Assembly: GCA_023431055.1 (NCBI GenBank)
Contig: JAEYXX010000020.1
Coordinates: 1 to 5,859 of the forward strand
From: Pseudomonadota bacterium
Lineage (GTDB): Bacteria > Pseudomonadota > Gammaproteobacteria > Pseudomonadales > Pseudomonadaceae
Length of the DNA stretch: 5,859 bases
Direction: 5' to 3'
Each line of letters opens with the position of its first letter. The stretch's first letter is position 1. The notes beneath the pieces are model-generated. The model worked only from the letters and a program-made list of their open reading frames with translations. It made no database searches and was not told where the DNA came from. This document shows, piece by piece, positions 1 through 5,859 of this stretch. A program made the position numbers and the translations under genes.

Positions 1-67
1 TAGTGAAACGACGCATCGCCGATGGTAGTGTGGTGCTTCACCATGTGAGAGTAGGTCATCGTCAAGC
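1..67 (+). rRNA. rrf: 5S ribosomal RNA, 3' part (5' end outside window)
   Basis: The first 67 bases match the second half of Pseudomonas 5S rRNA as I know it, including the stretches GTGAAACGACGCATCGCCGA, GATGGTAGTGTGG and GTGAGAGTAGGTCATCGTCA. The start of the gene, and presumably the 16S and 23S genes, lie to the left. The segment TGGTG-CTT-CACCA (31-43) is a hairpin arm of 5S; where I remember P. aeruginosa having TGGGG/CCCCA, both sides differ here and pairing is kept. The exact 3' end (about 67) is inferred from the expected pairing of TCGTCAAGC with the missing 5' end TGCTTGACGA. A hairpin terminator follows ten bases later. Confidence 0.95.
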
Positions 68-120
68 TCCTATACGAACGCCCAGTTTGCTCACGCAGAC
101 TGGGCGTTCTTCTATGTGCG
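62..120 (+). repeat. Direct repeat, copy A: 5S tail plus terminator
   Basis: This stretch and 173-230 share the frame TCAAGC-CCTATACGAA, then a hairpin with CCCAG and CTGGG arms, then GTTCTTCT and TGTGCG, in the same order with one single-base length difference. The loops and parts of the stems differ, so the copies have diverged while keeping terminator structure. Confidence 0.85.
77..111 (+). terminator. Intrinsic terminator of the rRNA operon
   Basis: AACGCCCAGT (77-86) is perfectly complementary to ACTGGGCGTT (99-108). The stem can continue inward through a G-T pair and three further pairs to a four-base loop (91-94). A short T-rich run (TTCTTCT, 107-113) follows. The position, ten bases after the 5S rRNA, makes it the end of the rRNA operon transcript. 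Confidence 0.9.
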
Positions 121-128
121 CAAAAAAA

Positions 129-178
129 TGGTGCGTGGTGGTGAGAGTCCCGGTGCGCCGGCCGGGGCCTCATCAAGC
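129..178 (+). pseudogene. Possible decayed copy of the 5S rRNA 3' end
   Basis: Three blocks of the 5S tail recur here in the same order: TGGTGC (129-134, as at 31-36), GTGAGAGT (141-148, as at 45-52) and TCAAGC (173-178, as at 62-67). The spacing between the first two is 12 bases here and 14 in the 5S gene. Between the last two, about 15 extra GC-rich bases are present, including CCCGG and CCGGG arms able to pair. The following sequence also matches the downstream flank of the 5S gene. I read this as the remnant of a tandem second 5S gene. The left part rests on short matches and is less certain than the right part. Confidence 0.5.
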
Positions 179-230
179 GCCTATACGAAACCCCAGATCG
201 CCTAGCGGTCTGGGGGTTCTTCTTTGTGCG
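173..230 (+). repeat. Direct repeat, copy B: 5S tail plus terminator
   Basis: Second copy of the repeat at 62-120, offset by 110-111 bases. It keeps the CCTATACGAA leader, a CCCCAGA/TCTGGGG hairpin and the GTTCTTCT tail, but no complete 5S sequence stands before it. Confidence 0.85.
189..224 (+). terminator. Second intrinsic terminator, backup for the rRNA operon
   Basis: CCCCAGA (191-197) pairs with TCTGGGG (209-215). AA (189-190) can also pair with TT (217-218) if G216 bulges out. Inner pairs reach a very short loop around 202-204. The T-rich tail TTCTTCTTT (217-225) follows. It should catch readthrough from the strong rRNA promoters before pqiA. Confidence 0.8.
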
Positions 231-307
231 CGGGAAAGTTTCAAAGTGGCGCCAGTAGGCGAGCGGCTACCCTACAGCAGGCATGTCGGCCTTTTACGGT
301 GCTCAGG

Positions 308-313
308 TAGAAT
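308..313 (+). promoter_or_regulatory. Candidate -10 element for the pqi operon
   Basis: TAGAAT resembles the sigma-70 -10 consensus TATAAT at four of six positions (T, A, A and T) and lies 24 bases before the pqiA start codon, which would give a short leader. No good -35 hexamer stands 15-19 bases upstream, so the promoter may be weak, activator-dependent or wrongly placed. Bases 231-307 show nothing else that I recognise. Confidence 0.3.
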
Positions 314-326
314 GCGCGAATTCTGC

Positions 327-332
327 AGGGGA
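327..332 (+). promoter_or_regulatory. Ribosome binding site of the first pqiA gene
   Basis: AGGGGA ends five bases before the ATG at 338, a good match to the Shine-Dalgarno consensus at normal spacing. It supports ATG 338 as the start. Confidence 0.7.
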
Positions 333-337
333 CTTTC

Positions 338-997
338 ATGTCTGACTCGCCGTCCGAACCCGCCTTGTCATCCTTACCGCTCGAGCAACTGGTCGCTTGT
401 CACGAGTGCGATCTATTGATGCGCAAGCCGTTGCTGCAGGATGGCGAAAGTGCCGAATGTCCGCGTTGTGGCTACGAGCTGTTCAGCCATCGGCATCATG
501 TGGTGCGACGCAGCATGGCATTGGTGCTGACCGCTTTATTGCTGTATGTCCCGGCGAACTTTCTGCCGATCATGCAGCTCAATCTGCTGGGCCAAATTTC
601 GCAGGACACTGTCTGGAGTGGTGTGCTCGGTCTGTACGAGAGCGGCATGCAAGGCATCGCTGTGGTGGTGTTTCTGTGCAGTATGGCGGTGCCACTGCTC
701 AAGCTGCTCTGTCAGTTGCTGGTTCTGTTGAGCATCCGTCTCGACTTCGGGCGTAGCTATGGTCTTTTGCTCTACCGGATCTATCACCACATGCGCGAGT
801 GGGGGATGCTCGAGGTCTATCTGATGGGCATTCTGGTTGCCATGGTGAAGTTGATGGACCTGGCCGATCTTAGCCTGGGTCTGGGCTTGTTCTGCTTTAT
901 CGCATTGCTTCTGGTGCAGGTGTGGCTAGAGGTGACCATGTCGCCACATCAGATCTGGGAAGCGCTGTCCGGGGAGAACATTCATGCGGGCGATTGA
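338..997 (+). CDS. pqiA: PqiA-family inner-membrane protein, first half-module (219 aa)
   Basis: Paraquat-inducible protein A family; with its neighbours it should form the inner-membrane part of an MCE lipid transporter. Residues 21-45 hold a zinc ribbon with two pairs, C21-HE-C24 and C41-PR-C44. Hydrophobic segments follow at about 60-82, 104-132, 156-177 and 180-200. The first contains the family motif YVPANFLPIM (70-79), and a positively charged HRHHVVRR stretch precedes it, consistent with a cytoplasmic N-terminus. E. coli PqiA and LetA are about 420 aa with two such modules, so this protein is one module. A good Shine-Dalgarno site supports the start. The stop overlaps the next gene by 14 bases, so the two are almost certainly cotranscribed and translationally coupled. 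Whether the partner MCE protein is closer to PqiB or LetB decides whether letA would be the better name. The family assignment is firm; the transported lipid is unknown. Confidence 0.9.
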   Translation: MSDSPSEPALSSLPLEQLVACHECDLLMRKPLLQDGESAECPRCGYELFSHRHHVVRRSMALVLTALLLYVPANFLPIMQLNLLGQISQDTVWSGVLGLYESGMQGIAVVVFLCSMAVPLLKLLCQLLVLLSIRLDFGRSYGLLLYRIYHHMREWGMLEVYLMGILVAMVKLMDLADLSLGLGLFCFIALLLVQVWLEVTMSPHQIWEALSGENIHAGD

Positions 998-1601
998 TGC
1001 AGGGCTGCTCGTCTGCCATGAGTGCCACCAGCTCAACCCGGTTGAAGAGGGCGTCAGGCATCAGTACTGCAGTCGCTGCGGCGGGCAAATACATGCGCGT
1101 CGCCCCAATAGCCTGGTGCGCACCTGGGCCTTGTTGCTGACGTCGGCGATTCTCTATATACCGGCCAACCTGCTGCCGATCATGACCGTCAACAGCCTGG
1201 GCAAAGGAGCGCCAGCGACCATCATGGGCGGTGTGGTTGAGCTCGTTCACCTAGGCATGCTGCCGATCGCTGCGGTGGTGTTCATCGCCAGCATTCTGGT
1301 GCCCACGTTCAAACTGGTGGGTATTGCGCTGCTGTTGTATTCGGTGCAGCGCCATCTGCCGATGACGGCGCGCCAGCGTATTCTCATGTACCGCTTCATC
1401 GAGTGGATCGGCCGTTGGTCGATGCTCGATATCTTCGTCATCGCCATTCTGGTGGCGGTGGTGAATTTTGGCAGCCTGGCTAGTATCGCAGCTGGAGCCG
1501 GTGCCGCTGCCTTTGCCAGTGTGGTGATCCTGACCATGCTGGCTGCACTGACTTTCGACCCTCGCCTTATCTGGGATAACACGGAAACCGACCATGACTG
1601 A
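984..1601 (+). CDS. pqiA: PqiA-family inner-membrane protein, second half-module (205 aa)
   Basis: Second single-module PqiA protein, paralogous to the one upstream. Zinc-ribbon cysteines are C11-HE-C14 and C29-SR-C32. The first membrane segment (about 47-70) carries YIPANLLPIM (58-67), nearly identical to the upstream copy. Further hydrophobic segments lie at about 91-121, 147-168 and 171-190. The segment YRFIEWIGRWSMLDIF (136-151) and the C-terminal FDPRLIWD (191-198) are typical of the second module of full-length PqiA/LetA, so this protein corresponds to the C-terminal half. GGGGAG at 971-976, seven bases before ATG 984, supports the start. The gene overlaps its upstream neighbour by 14 bases and pqiB by 8 bases. 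It probably pairs with the first protein into one LetA-like unit; this is inferred from gene order and module count. Confidence 0.9.
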   Translation: MRAIDAGLLVCHECHQLNPVEEGVRHQYCSRCGGQIHARRPNSLVRTWALLLTSAILYIPANLLPIMTVNSLGKGAPATIMGGVVELVHLGMLPIAAVVFIASILVPTFKLVGIALLLYSVQRHLPMTARQRILMYRFIEWIGRWSMLDIFVIAILVAVVNFGSLASIAAGAGAAAFASVVILTMLAALTFDPRLIWDNTETDHD

Positions 1602-3897
1602 CCTTCCTCTGGCCAAGACGCGTCCCGCTTCGAACTGGTCGGCCATCTGGGTGTTGCCTCTGATTGCGCTGCTGATCGGCGGCTGGCTGGCCTGGCGCGC
1701 TTACAGCGACGCCGGCATTCAGGTCGAACTGATCTTTGCCAGCGGCGAGGGCATTCAGGCCGGTAAAACCGAGCTGATGTACAAGGGTATGGCCGTCGGC
1801 AAGGTAACGGACATCAGTCTCGATACCAGCGAGAAGAATCGGGGTGTCGTGGCCAAGCTGGAAGTGAACCAGGAGCTTGAACAGTACCTGCGCAGCGGCA
1901 CGCGTTTCTGGTTGGTCAAGCCAAATGTCAGCCTTGCCGGTATCAGTGGCCTGGAGACGCTGGTTTCAGGCAACTACATCACCTTCAGTCCCGGCACGGG
2001 AGACACGACACGCAGCTTCACCGCATTGGCGCAAGAGCCGCCCATGAGTGATGACGTACCGGGTTTGCACATCACGCTCAAGGCCGAGCGGCTGGGGTCG
2101 CTCAATCGTGACAGCCCTGTGTTTTATCGACAGATCCAGGTGGGGCAGGTCAAGAGCTACACCTTGGGTGAGGACCAGAGCACCGTCGAGGTGAAGGTCT
2201 TCATCGAGCCGAAATATGCCCATCTGGTGCGAAAACACACACGCTTCTGGAACGCCAGTGGGATCAGCGTCGATGCTGACTTGTCCGGCTTCAAACTGCG
2301 CAGCGAGTCGTTGGCCAGCATCGTCGCTGGTGGTATCGCCTTCGCCACGCCTGAACATCGCAAGGACAGCCCGCCCACCGACCCCGCGTTGCCGTTCCGC
2401 CTTTACGAGGACTACGACGAGGCTCAGGCCGGGATCAAGGTCGTGGTGACGCTGACCGATTTCGAGGGGCTTCAGGAAGGCCGCACGCCGGTGATGTACA
2501 AGGGCATCCAGGTCGGTTCGCTGAAAACCATGAAGGTCGATCGTGACCTCAACAGCGCCACTGCCGAGCTGACCATCAACCCCTTGGCCGAGGAGTATCT
2601 GGTCGAAGGATCGGAGTTCTGGGTGGTCAAACCGTCCATTTCCCTGGCCGGCATCACCGGCCTCGAAGCCTTGGTCAAGGGCAACTACATCGCCGTGCGG
2701 CCGGGTGAGAAGGGCCAGCCGCCAGCGCGCAACTTCGTCGCACGCAGCAAGGCGCCGCCTTTGGACCTGGGCGCGCCGGGCTTGCATCTGGTGCTGTTCA
2801 CCGAGCAGCTGGGTTCCATCGAAGTGGGCAGTCCGGTGCTCTACAAGCAGATCAAGGTGGGGTCGGTGCAGAGTTACCAGTTGGCGCGAGACAACAGCCA
2901 GGTCGTGCTGGGCGTGCATATCGAGCCGGACTATGTGCACTTGGTGAACACCTCCACGCGCTTCTGGAATGCCAGCGGTATCACCCTCAAAGGCGGTCTT
3001 TCCGGTGTTGAGGTCAAGAGCGAATCATTGCAGACCCTGCTGTCCGGTGGTATCGCCTTCGAAACCCCTGATTTGCAGGCAACCCGGTCGGATCGCCAGG
3101 TTCAGCGTTTCGCCCTGCACGCGGACCGTGAAAGCGCCTTGCAGCTGGGGCAGCAGATCAGTATTCGCGTCAGTGACGGCGACGGTCTGCAACCAGGTAC
3201 GCTCGTGCGCTACAAGGGCCTGGAGGTCGGCAAGGTGGAGAACCTGAGTCTGACCGACGACCTGCAGGCAGTGATCCTGAATGTGCGCATTACCCAGGCG
3301 GCCGAGCAGATCGCCCGTGAGGGATCGCGCTTCTGGGTGGTGAAGCCGGAGTTGAGTCTGACCCGCGCAGCGAACCTCGGCACGCTGGTCAGTGGTCAGT
3401 ATCTGGAAGTCCAGCCTGCTGGGCAGAGGGGCGCGCGGCGTACCGAGTTCGTTGCCCTGGCCAGTGCGCCGAATCAGGCCGTGCGTGAGGAAGGTTTACG
3501 ACTGGTGCTGAGCGCACCGCGGCGTGGTTCGATCAAGCCGGGGGTGATCGTCAGCTACCGCGAGGTGCCGGTGGGCAAGGTGGTGGATTTCGAACTGGGG
3601 CCGACTTCTGATCGCGTATTGATTCATGTGCTGATCGAGCCGCGTTATGCGCCGCTGGTACGTTCGGGCAGCCGCTTCTGGAATGCCAGCGGGATTGGTG
3701 TGGATGCCGGGCTGTTCAAGGGCGTGAAGGTGCGCACCGAATCGCTGGAGGCGTTGCTCGAAGGCGGCATCGCCTTCGCCACGCCGAACAACCCTGAGAT
3801 GGGTGGGCCGGCGCAGCCGGGGCAGACCTTTGCACTGTTCGACGAGCCGCAGGAAGCCTGGATGCAATGGGCGCCGAAGATCGTGCTGGAGCAGTAA
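1594..3897 (+). CDS. pqiB: PqiB/LetB-type MCE protein with six MCE domains (767 aa)
   Basis: Periplasm-spanning lipid transport protein. A membrane anchor lies at residues 15-37, so most of the protein is periplasmic. Six MCE (MlaD-type) domains begin near residues 41, 157, 280, 396, 519 and 634, each with a central FW pair (105, 218, 342, 457, 580, 695). Odd domains carry YKG and FW-VKP; even domains carry Y(K/R)(Q/E) or similar, FWNASGI and a GGIAF end. Known relatives form stacked hexameric rings with a central lipid tunnel. E. coli PqiB has three MCE domains plus a long C-terminal helical needle, and LetB has seven and no needle. This protein has six and ends about 30 residues after the last, so it is LetB-like in build although such proteins are usually labelled PqiB. 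GGAA (1583-1586) lies before the ATG, and the start overlaps the upstream gene by 8 bases. No pqiC lipoprotein gene follows; a terminator does. Confidence 0.93.
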   Translation: MTDLPLAKTRPASNWSAIWVLPLIALLIGGWLAWRAYSDAGIQVELIFASGEGIQAGKTELMYKGMAVGKVTDISLDTSEKNRGVVAKLEVNQELEQYLRSGTRFWLVKPNVSLAGISGLETLVSGNYITFSPGTGDTTRSFTALAQEPPMSDDVPGLHITLKAERLGSLNRDSPVFYRQIQVGQVKSYTLGEDQSTVEVKVFIEPKYAHLVRKHTRFWNASGISVDADLSGFKLRSESLASIVAGGIAFATPEHRKDSPPTDPALPFRLYEDYDEAQAGIKVVVTLTDFEGLQEGRTPVMYKGIQVGSLKTMKVDRDLNSATAELTINPLAEEYLVEGSEFWVVKPSISLAGITGLEALVKGNYIAVRPGEKGQPPARNFVARSKAPPLDLGAPGLHLVLFTEQLGSIEVGSPVLYKQIKVGSVQSYQLARDNSQVVLGVHIEPDYVHLVNTSTRFWNASGITLKGGLSGVEVKSESLQTLLSGGIAFETPDLQATRSDRQVQRFALHADRESALQLGQQISIRVSDGDGLQPGTLVRYKGLEVGKVENLSLTDDLQAVILNVRITQAAEQIAREGSRFWVVKPELSLTRAANLGTLVSGQYLEVQPAGQRGARRTEFVALASAPNQAVREEGLRLVLSAPRRGSIKPGVIVSYREVPVGKVVDFELGPTSDRVLIHVLIEPRYAPLVRSGSRFWNASGIGVDAGLFKGVKVRTESLEALLEGGIAFATPNNPEMGGPAQPGQTFALFDEPQEAWMQWAPKIVLEQ

Positions 3898-3908
3898 GAC
3901 GATCATGG

Positions 3909-3948
3909 AAATGAAAGGGGCCACTGTGAGCGGCCCCTTTCATTTTTT
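3909..3948 (+). terminator. Intrinsic terminator of the pqi operon
   Basis: A perfect 14-bp stem (3909-3922 with 3932-3945, core GAAAGGGGCC/GGCCCCTTTC) with a nine-base loop is followed by six T (3943-3948, the first ones inside the stem). It begins 11 bases after the pqiB stop. Read on the minus strand, the tail after the stem is less T-rich, so it may act only weakly on mksB transcripts. Confidence 0.92.
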
Positions 3949-3962
3949 GAGGCTATAAAAGC

Positions 3963-4018
3963 TCGCGGCTGAAGCCGCTCCTACGCAAGGTTGACCGTAG
4001 GAGCGGCTTCAGCCGCGA
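3963..4018. repeat. REP-like palindrome between convergent genes
   Basis: A perfect 23-bp inverted repeat: the arm 3963-3985 (beginning TCGCGGCTGAAGCCGCTCCT) is the exact reverse complement of 3996-4018, with a ten-base loop (3986-3995). Each arm also has a small internal palindrome (GCGGCTGAAGCCGC). The form, two head-to-head units in a short gap between converging genes, fits the repetitive extragenic palindromes common in Pseudomonas. It ends five bases from the mksB stop codon, so it could terminate or protect the 3' end of that transcript. Copy number elsewhere in the genome cannot be seen here. Confidence 0.85.
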
Positions 4019-4023
4019 TGCGT

Positions 4024-5859
4024 TTAGGCCGGCTCGGTGGCTTCCTCCTGTTGAGGCGCCTGCGCCTTGGCACTTTCGCGTGGCTTGATGAACTTCCAGT
4101 CCGCCTCGTCGATATAGATGCCGTTGGGGCCGCTGCCGCCTTCCAGGTCGATAGCCACGTGGGCCGAGACCTGCGGCTTGACCGAGGCCAGGATCGGCAC
4201 GAAGCCCAGCTGCAGGCTGGTCTCGATCAGCGCCTGCTGGTTGCGTTCGTCGATGTCTGCCGCTTCGTCGAGGTAGTAGGGCAGGCGCACGCGCCCGGCC
4301 TGCTCGCGGTCCATCAGGTGCAGCAACAGGTACATGTTGGTCAGCGCCTTGATGGTCATGGTGGTGCCGTTGGAAGCGGCGCCATCGATATCGGTGTGAA
4401 TCACCGGCTGGCCGTGCACCTTGGTGATCTCGAAGGCCAGCTCGAACAGATCCTTCAGGCCCAGCTGGTTACCGTTGGCGGCCACCAGGCGCGACAGGTA
4501 GTCCTTGGCCTCTTCGTTCTTGGCGTCCTGCTCGGCCGATTGCGACAGGTCGAACACCGACAGGGTTTCGCCTTCCTCGTACTGGCCGGCGCTGTGGATG
4601 ATCTGGTCGATGTGGCGCAGGGCTTCCTTGTTCGGTGCCAGGACGATACGGAAGCTTTGCAGGTTGGAGACCTGGCGCTTGTTGATCTCGCGGTTGAACA
4701 GTGCCAGTTGGTGTTCCAGGTTGTCGTAGTCGCTGCGGATATTGCGCAGGGTGCGGGCGATATCGGTGACTGCGGCGCGGCGAGCCTTGGCCAGGGTCAG
4801 GGCCTCGTCCTGGCGGTGGGCGTAGGCGTTGACCAACAGTTGCAGGCGGCGCTCGACGTCGTCCTCGCTGTCGAACTTGGCCACGCCCTTGAGGCGCACC
4901 TGGGCATAGAGGGCTTCGATCTGGCCGTCGATACGCTGCAGAGCCTGCCAGGTGTCCTGGTAGTCATTGAGCAGCGGCAGCAGGTTGTCCAGCGAGTCGT
5001 CCACCGGGTCCATGAACGGCGTGCCGAAGGGCAGGTCGGCGGGCAGCAACTGGCGACGGCGCAGGGCGTCTTCCAGGGTGCGTTCCTTGGCTTCCAGATC
5101 GGCCAGTTGACGGCCGACCAGCTGCAGCTTGGCGGAAATCTGCTGCACGCGCTCGGCGAAGGCATCGCTGGCACGCTTGAGTTCGTCCTGGGCGCCTTCC
5201 AGCTCGGCCAGGCGCTCCAGCTTCTGCGGTTCCTCGGCAGCCAGGGTCTGGCTCTTGCGGAAGTCCTCCAGGGCCTTCTGCGCATCCAGCACGGCTTGGT
5301 ACAGCGTCTCGGCCTGGGCCTTGCTGGCGGCGCGGTCGGCGGCGACCGACTGCTGGGTCTTGAGCTGCTTGAGCTCGCGCTCCAGGCGATCCTTCTGATC
5401 GCGCAGGGCGGCGCGGTCGGCCAGGGCCTGCAGAGCCGGCGGTTCGATATGGCTGAGGTCGATGGACAGGCCCGGTACGGCGAAGGTGTCGCCCTTGAAG
5501 CGATCGAGCACCGCTTCGACCGCCTTGACCCAGTCGTCGCCCTCGGCCTGGATGCCTTTCTCGCCGAGCGGCAGGCTGAACAGCTGGCCGTTGAACAGAC
5601 GCATCAGGCGGTCGACGTCCTGCTGGCTGAATTCCTCGCGCAGGCGCGAGTAGCTGTTGTTGTCGGCATGGTCGAGCTGCTGCTTCACCGACTTCAGGCG
5701 CTTTTCCAGATCGCGCAGGCGCTCGTCGAGGTCTTCGCTGGAGAACTGACGGGACTGCGCCAGTGCACCGGCCAGCTCGTCGTGGGCGTCCTTGGCCGCG
5801 AGCAGCTGCTGCTCCAGCATGCGGGCGTCCTCGACCAGGGCAAAGCGGTTCTTCAACAC
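4024..5859 (-). CDS. mksB: MksB, SMC-like condensin ATPase, C-terminal 611 residues (5' end outside window)
   Basis: C-terminal part of the MukB-like subunit of the MksBEF condensin, which organises chromosomal DNA by ATP-driven loop formation. The reading frame is open to the window edge and the GTG there is mid-gene, so the start is not in view; full-length MksB is about 900-1000 aa. Counting from the edge: coiled coil at 1-77; a less helical, probably hinge region at 78-140 (around FNGQLFSLPLGEKG); charged coiled coil from 141 to about 390, with a proline-containing break near 272-285; then the C-terminal ATPase head. The head has the ABC signature-like DGAASNGTT (492-500) and Walker B YYLDEA (528-533) with D531 and E532. 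Residues 591-611 form an Ala/Gln/Glu-rich tail. The usual partners mksF and mksE would lie upstream, outside the window. Downstream there is no mksG/jetD gene, only the repeat and converging pqiB. A related Wadjet JetC is the alternative. Confidence 0.88.
   Translation of the reverse strand: MLKNRFALVEDARMLEQQLLAAKDAHDELAGALAQSRQFSSEDLDERLRDLEKRLKSVKQQLDHADNNSYSRLREEFSQQDVDRLMRLFNGQLFSLPLGEKGIQAEGDDWVKAVEAVLDRFKGDTFAVPGLSIDLSHIEPPALQALADRAALRDQKDRLERELKQLKTQQSVAADRAASKAQAETLYQAVLDAQKALEDFRKSQTLAAEEPQKLERLAELEGAQDELKRASDAFAERVQQISAKLQLVGRQLADLEAKERTLEDALRRRQLLPADLPFGTPFMDPVDDSLDNLLPLLNDYQDTWQALQRIDGQIEALYAQVRLKGVAKFDSEDDVERRLQLLVNAYAHRQDEALTLAKARRAAVTDIARTLRNIRSDYDNLEHQLALFNREINKRQVSNLQSFRIVLAPNKEALRHIDQIIHSAGQYEEGETLSVFDLSQSAEQDAKNEEAKDYLSRLVAANGNQLGLKDLFELAFEITKVHGQPVIHTDIDGAASNGTTMTIKALTNMYLLLHLMDREQAGRVRLPYYLDEAADIDERNQQALIETSLQLGFVPILASVKPQVSAHVAIDLEGGSGPNGIYIDEADWKFIKPRESAKAQAPQQEEATEPA

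Noticed and set aside
3..419. A 138-codon plus-strand frame starting inside the 5S rRNA
   Set aside because: It runs through the 5S gene and two terminators and into the start of pqiA; the product resembles no protein I know and is explained by those features.
997..999. ATG overlapping the first pqiA stop (TGATG) as an alternative start of the second pqiA gene
   Set aside because: It is not in the frame of the second pqiA protein; ATG 984 is in frame and has a good Shine-Dalgarno site.
1966..2940. A 324-codon open frame on the minus strand inside the MCE gene
   Set aside because: It lies wholly opposite six clear MCE domains, its translation is His/Arg/Asp-rich without any recognisable domain, and long antisense frames are common opposite GC-rich genes.
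3963..4018. Possible CRISPR or transposon-end reading of the palindrome
   Set aside because: There is only one inverted pair with a ten-base loop, no spacer array, no transposase gene and no target-site duplication in view.
4797..5285. A 162-codon minus-strand frame inside mksB in another phase
   Set aside because: The product is almost entirely Arg, Pro, Ser, Trp and Ala, the usual result of reading a GC-rich coiled-coil gene out of frame.
5857..5859. GTG at the window edge as the start of mksB
   Set aside because: The product would begin inside a coiled coil and lack the N-terminal ATP-binding head; the gene simply runs past the edge.

Overview
The window looks like a piece of a Pseudomonas chromosome. 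The leading 67 bases match the 3' part of a Pseudomonas-type 5S rRNA, the coding regions are GC-rich, the paraquat-inducible (PqiA/PqiB, MCE) and MksB proteins are of pseudomonad type, and a REP-like palindrome of a kind scattered through Pseudomonas genomes lies near the middle. The species is not resolved. The palindrome sequence suggests the P. mendocina/alcaligenes side of the genus, but that is a guess from memory.

Layout. Bases 1-67 are the end of a 5S rRNA gene, so an rRNA operon enters from the left and is closed by a hairpin terminator (77-111). A second, diverged copy of the 5S tail plus terminator follows (about 129-224), then a short leader with the likely start of the next transcription unit. 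Bases 338-3897 hold three overlapping plus-strand genes. Two are single-module PqiA proteins (219 and 205 aa), each with a zinc ribbon and about four membrane segments. The third is a 767-aa PqiB/LetB-type protein with one N-terminal membrane anchor and six MCE domains. A strong intrinsic terminator (3909-3948) closes this operon. Next comes a perfect 23-bp inverted repeat (3963-4018). The minus strand from 5859 to 4024 carries the C-terminal 611 residues of MksB, an SMC-like condensin ATPase, converging on pqiB; its N-terminal part lies outside the window.

How the genes work together. The three plus-strand genes form a LetAB/PqiAB-type lipid transport unit. The two PqiA halves together equal one two-module E. 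coli PqiA/LetA and should form the inner-membrane part. The MCE protein should stack hexameric rings into a tunnel across the periplasm towards the outer membrane. No PqiC lipoprotein gene follows, and the MCE protein lacks a long C-terminal helical extension, so the set resembles LetAB more than PqiABC. mksB is functionally separate (chromosome organisation or, in Wadjet-type relatives, plasmid defence). No mksG/jetD gene lies directly after it.

I do not see a convincing new biological system. The most unusual points are the strictly alternating three-times-two MCE architecture with an orphan C-terminal linker, the split PqiA, and the decayed second 5S tail and terminator.
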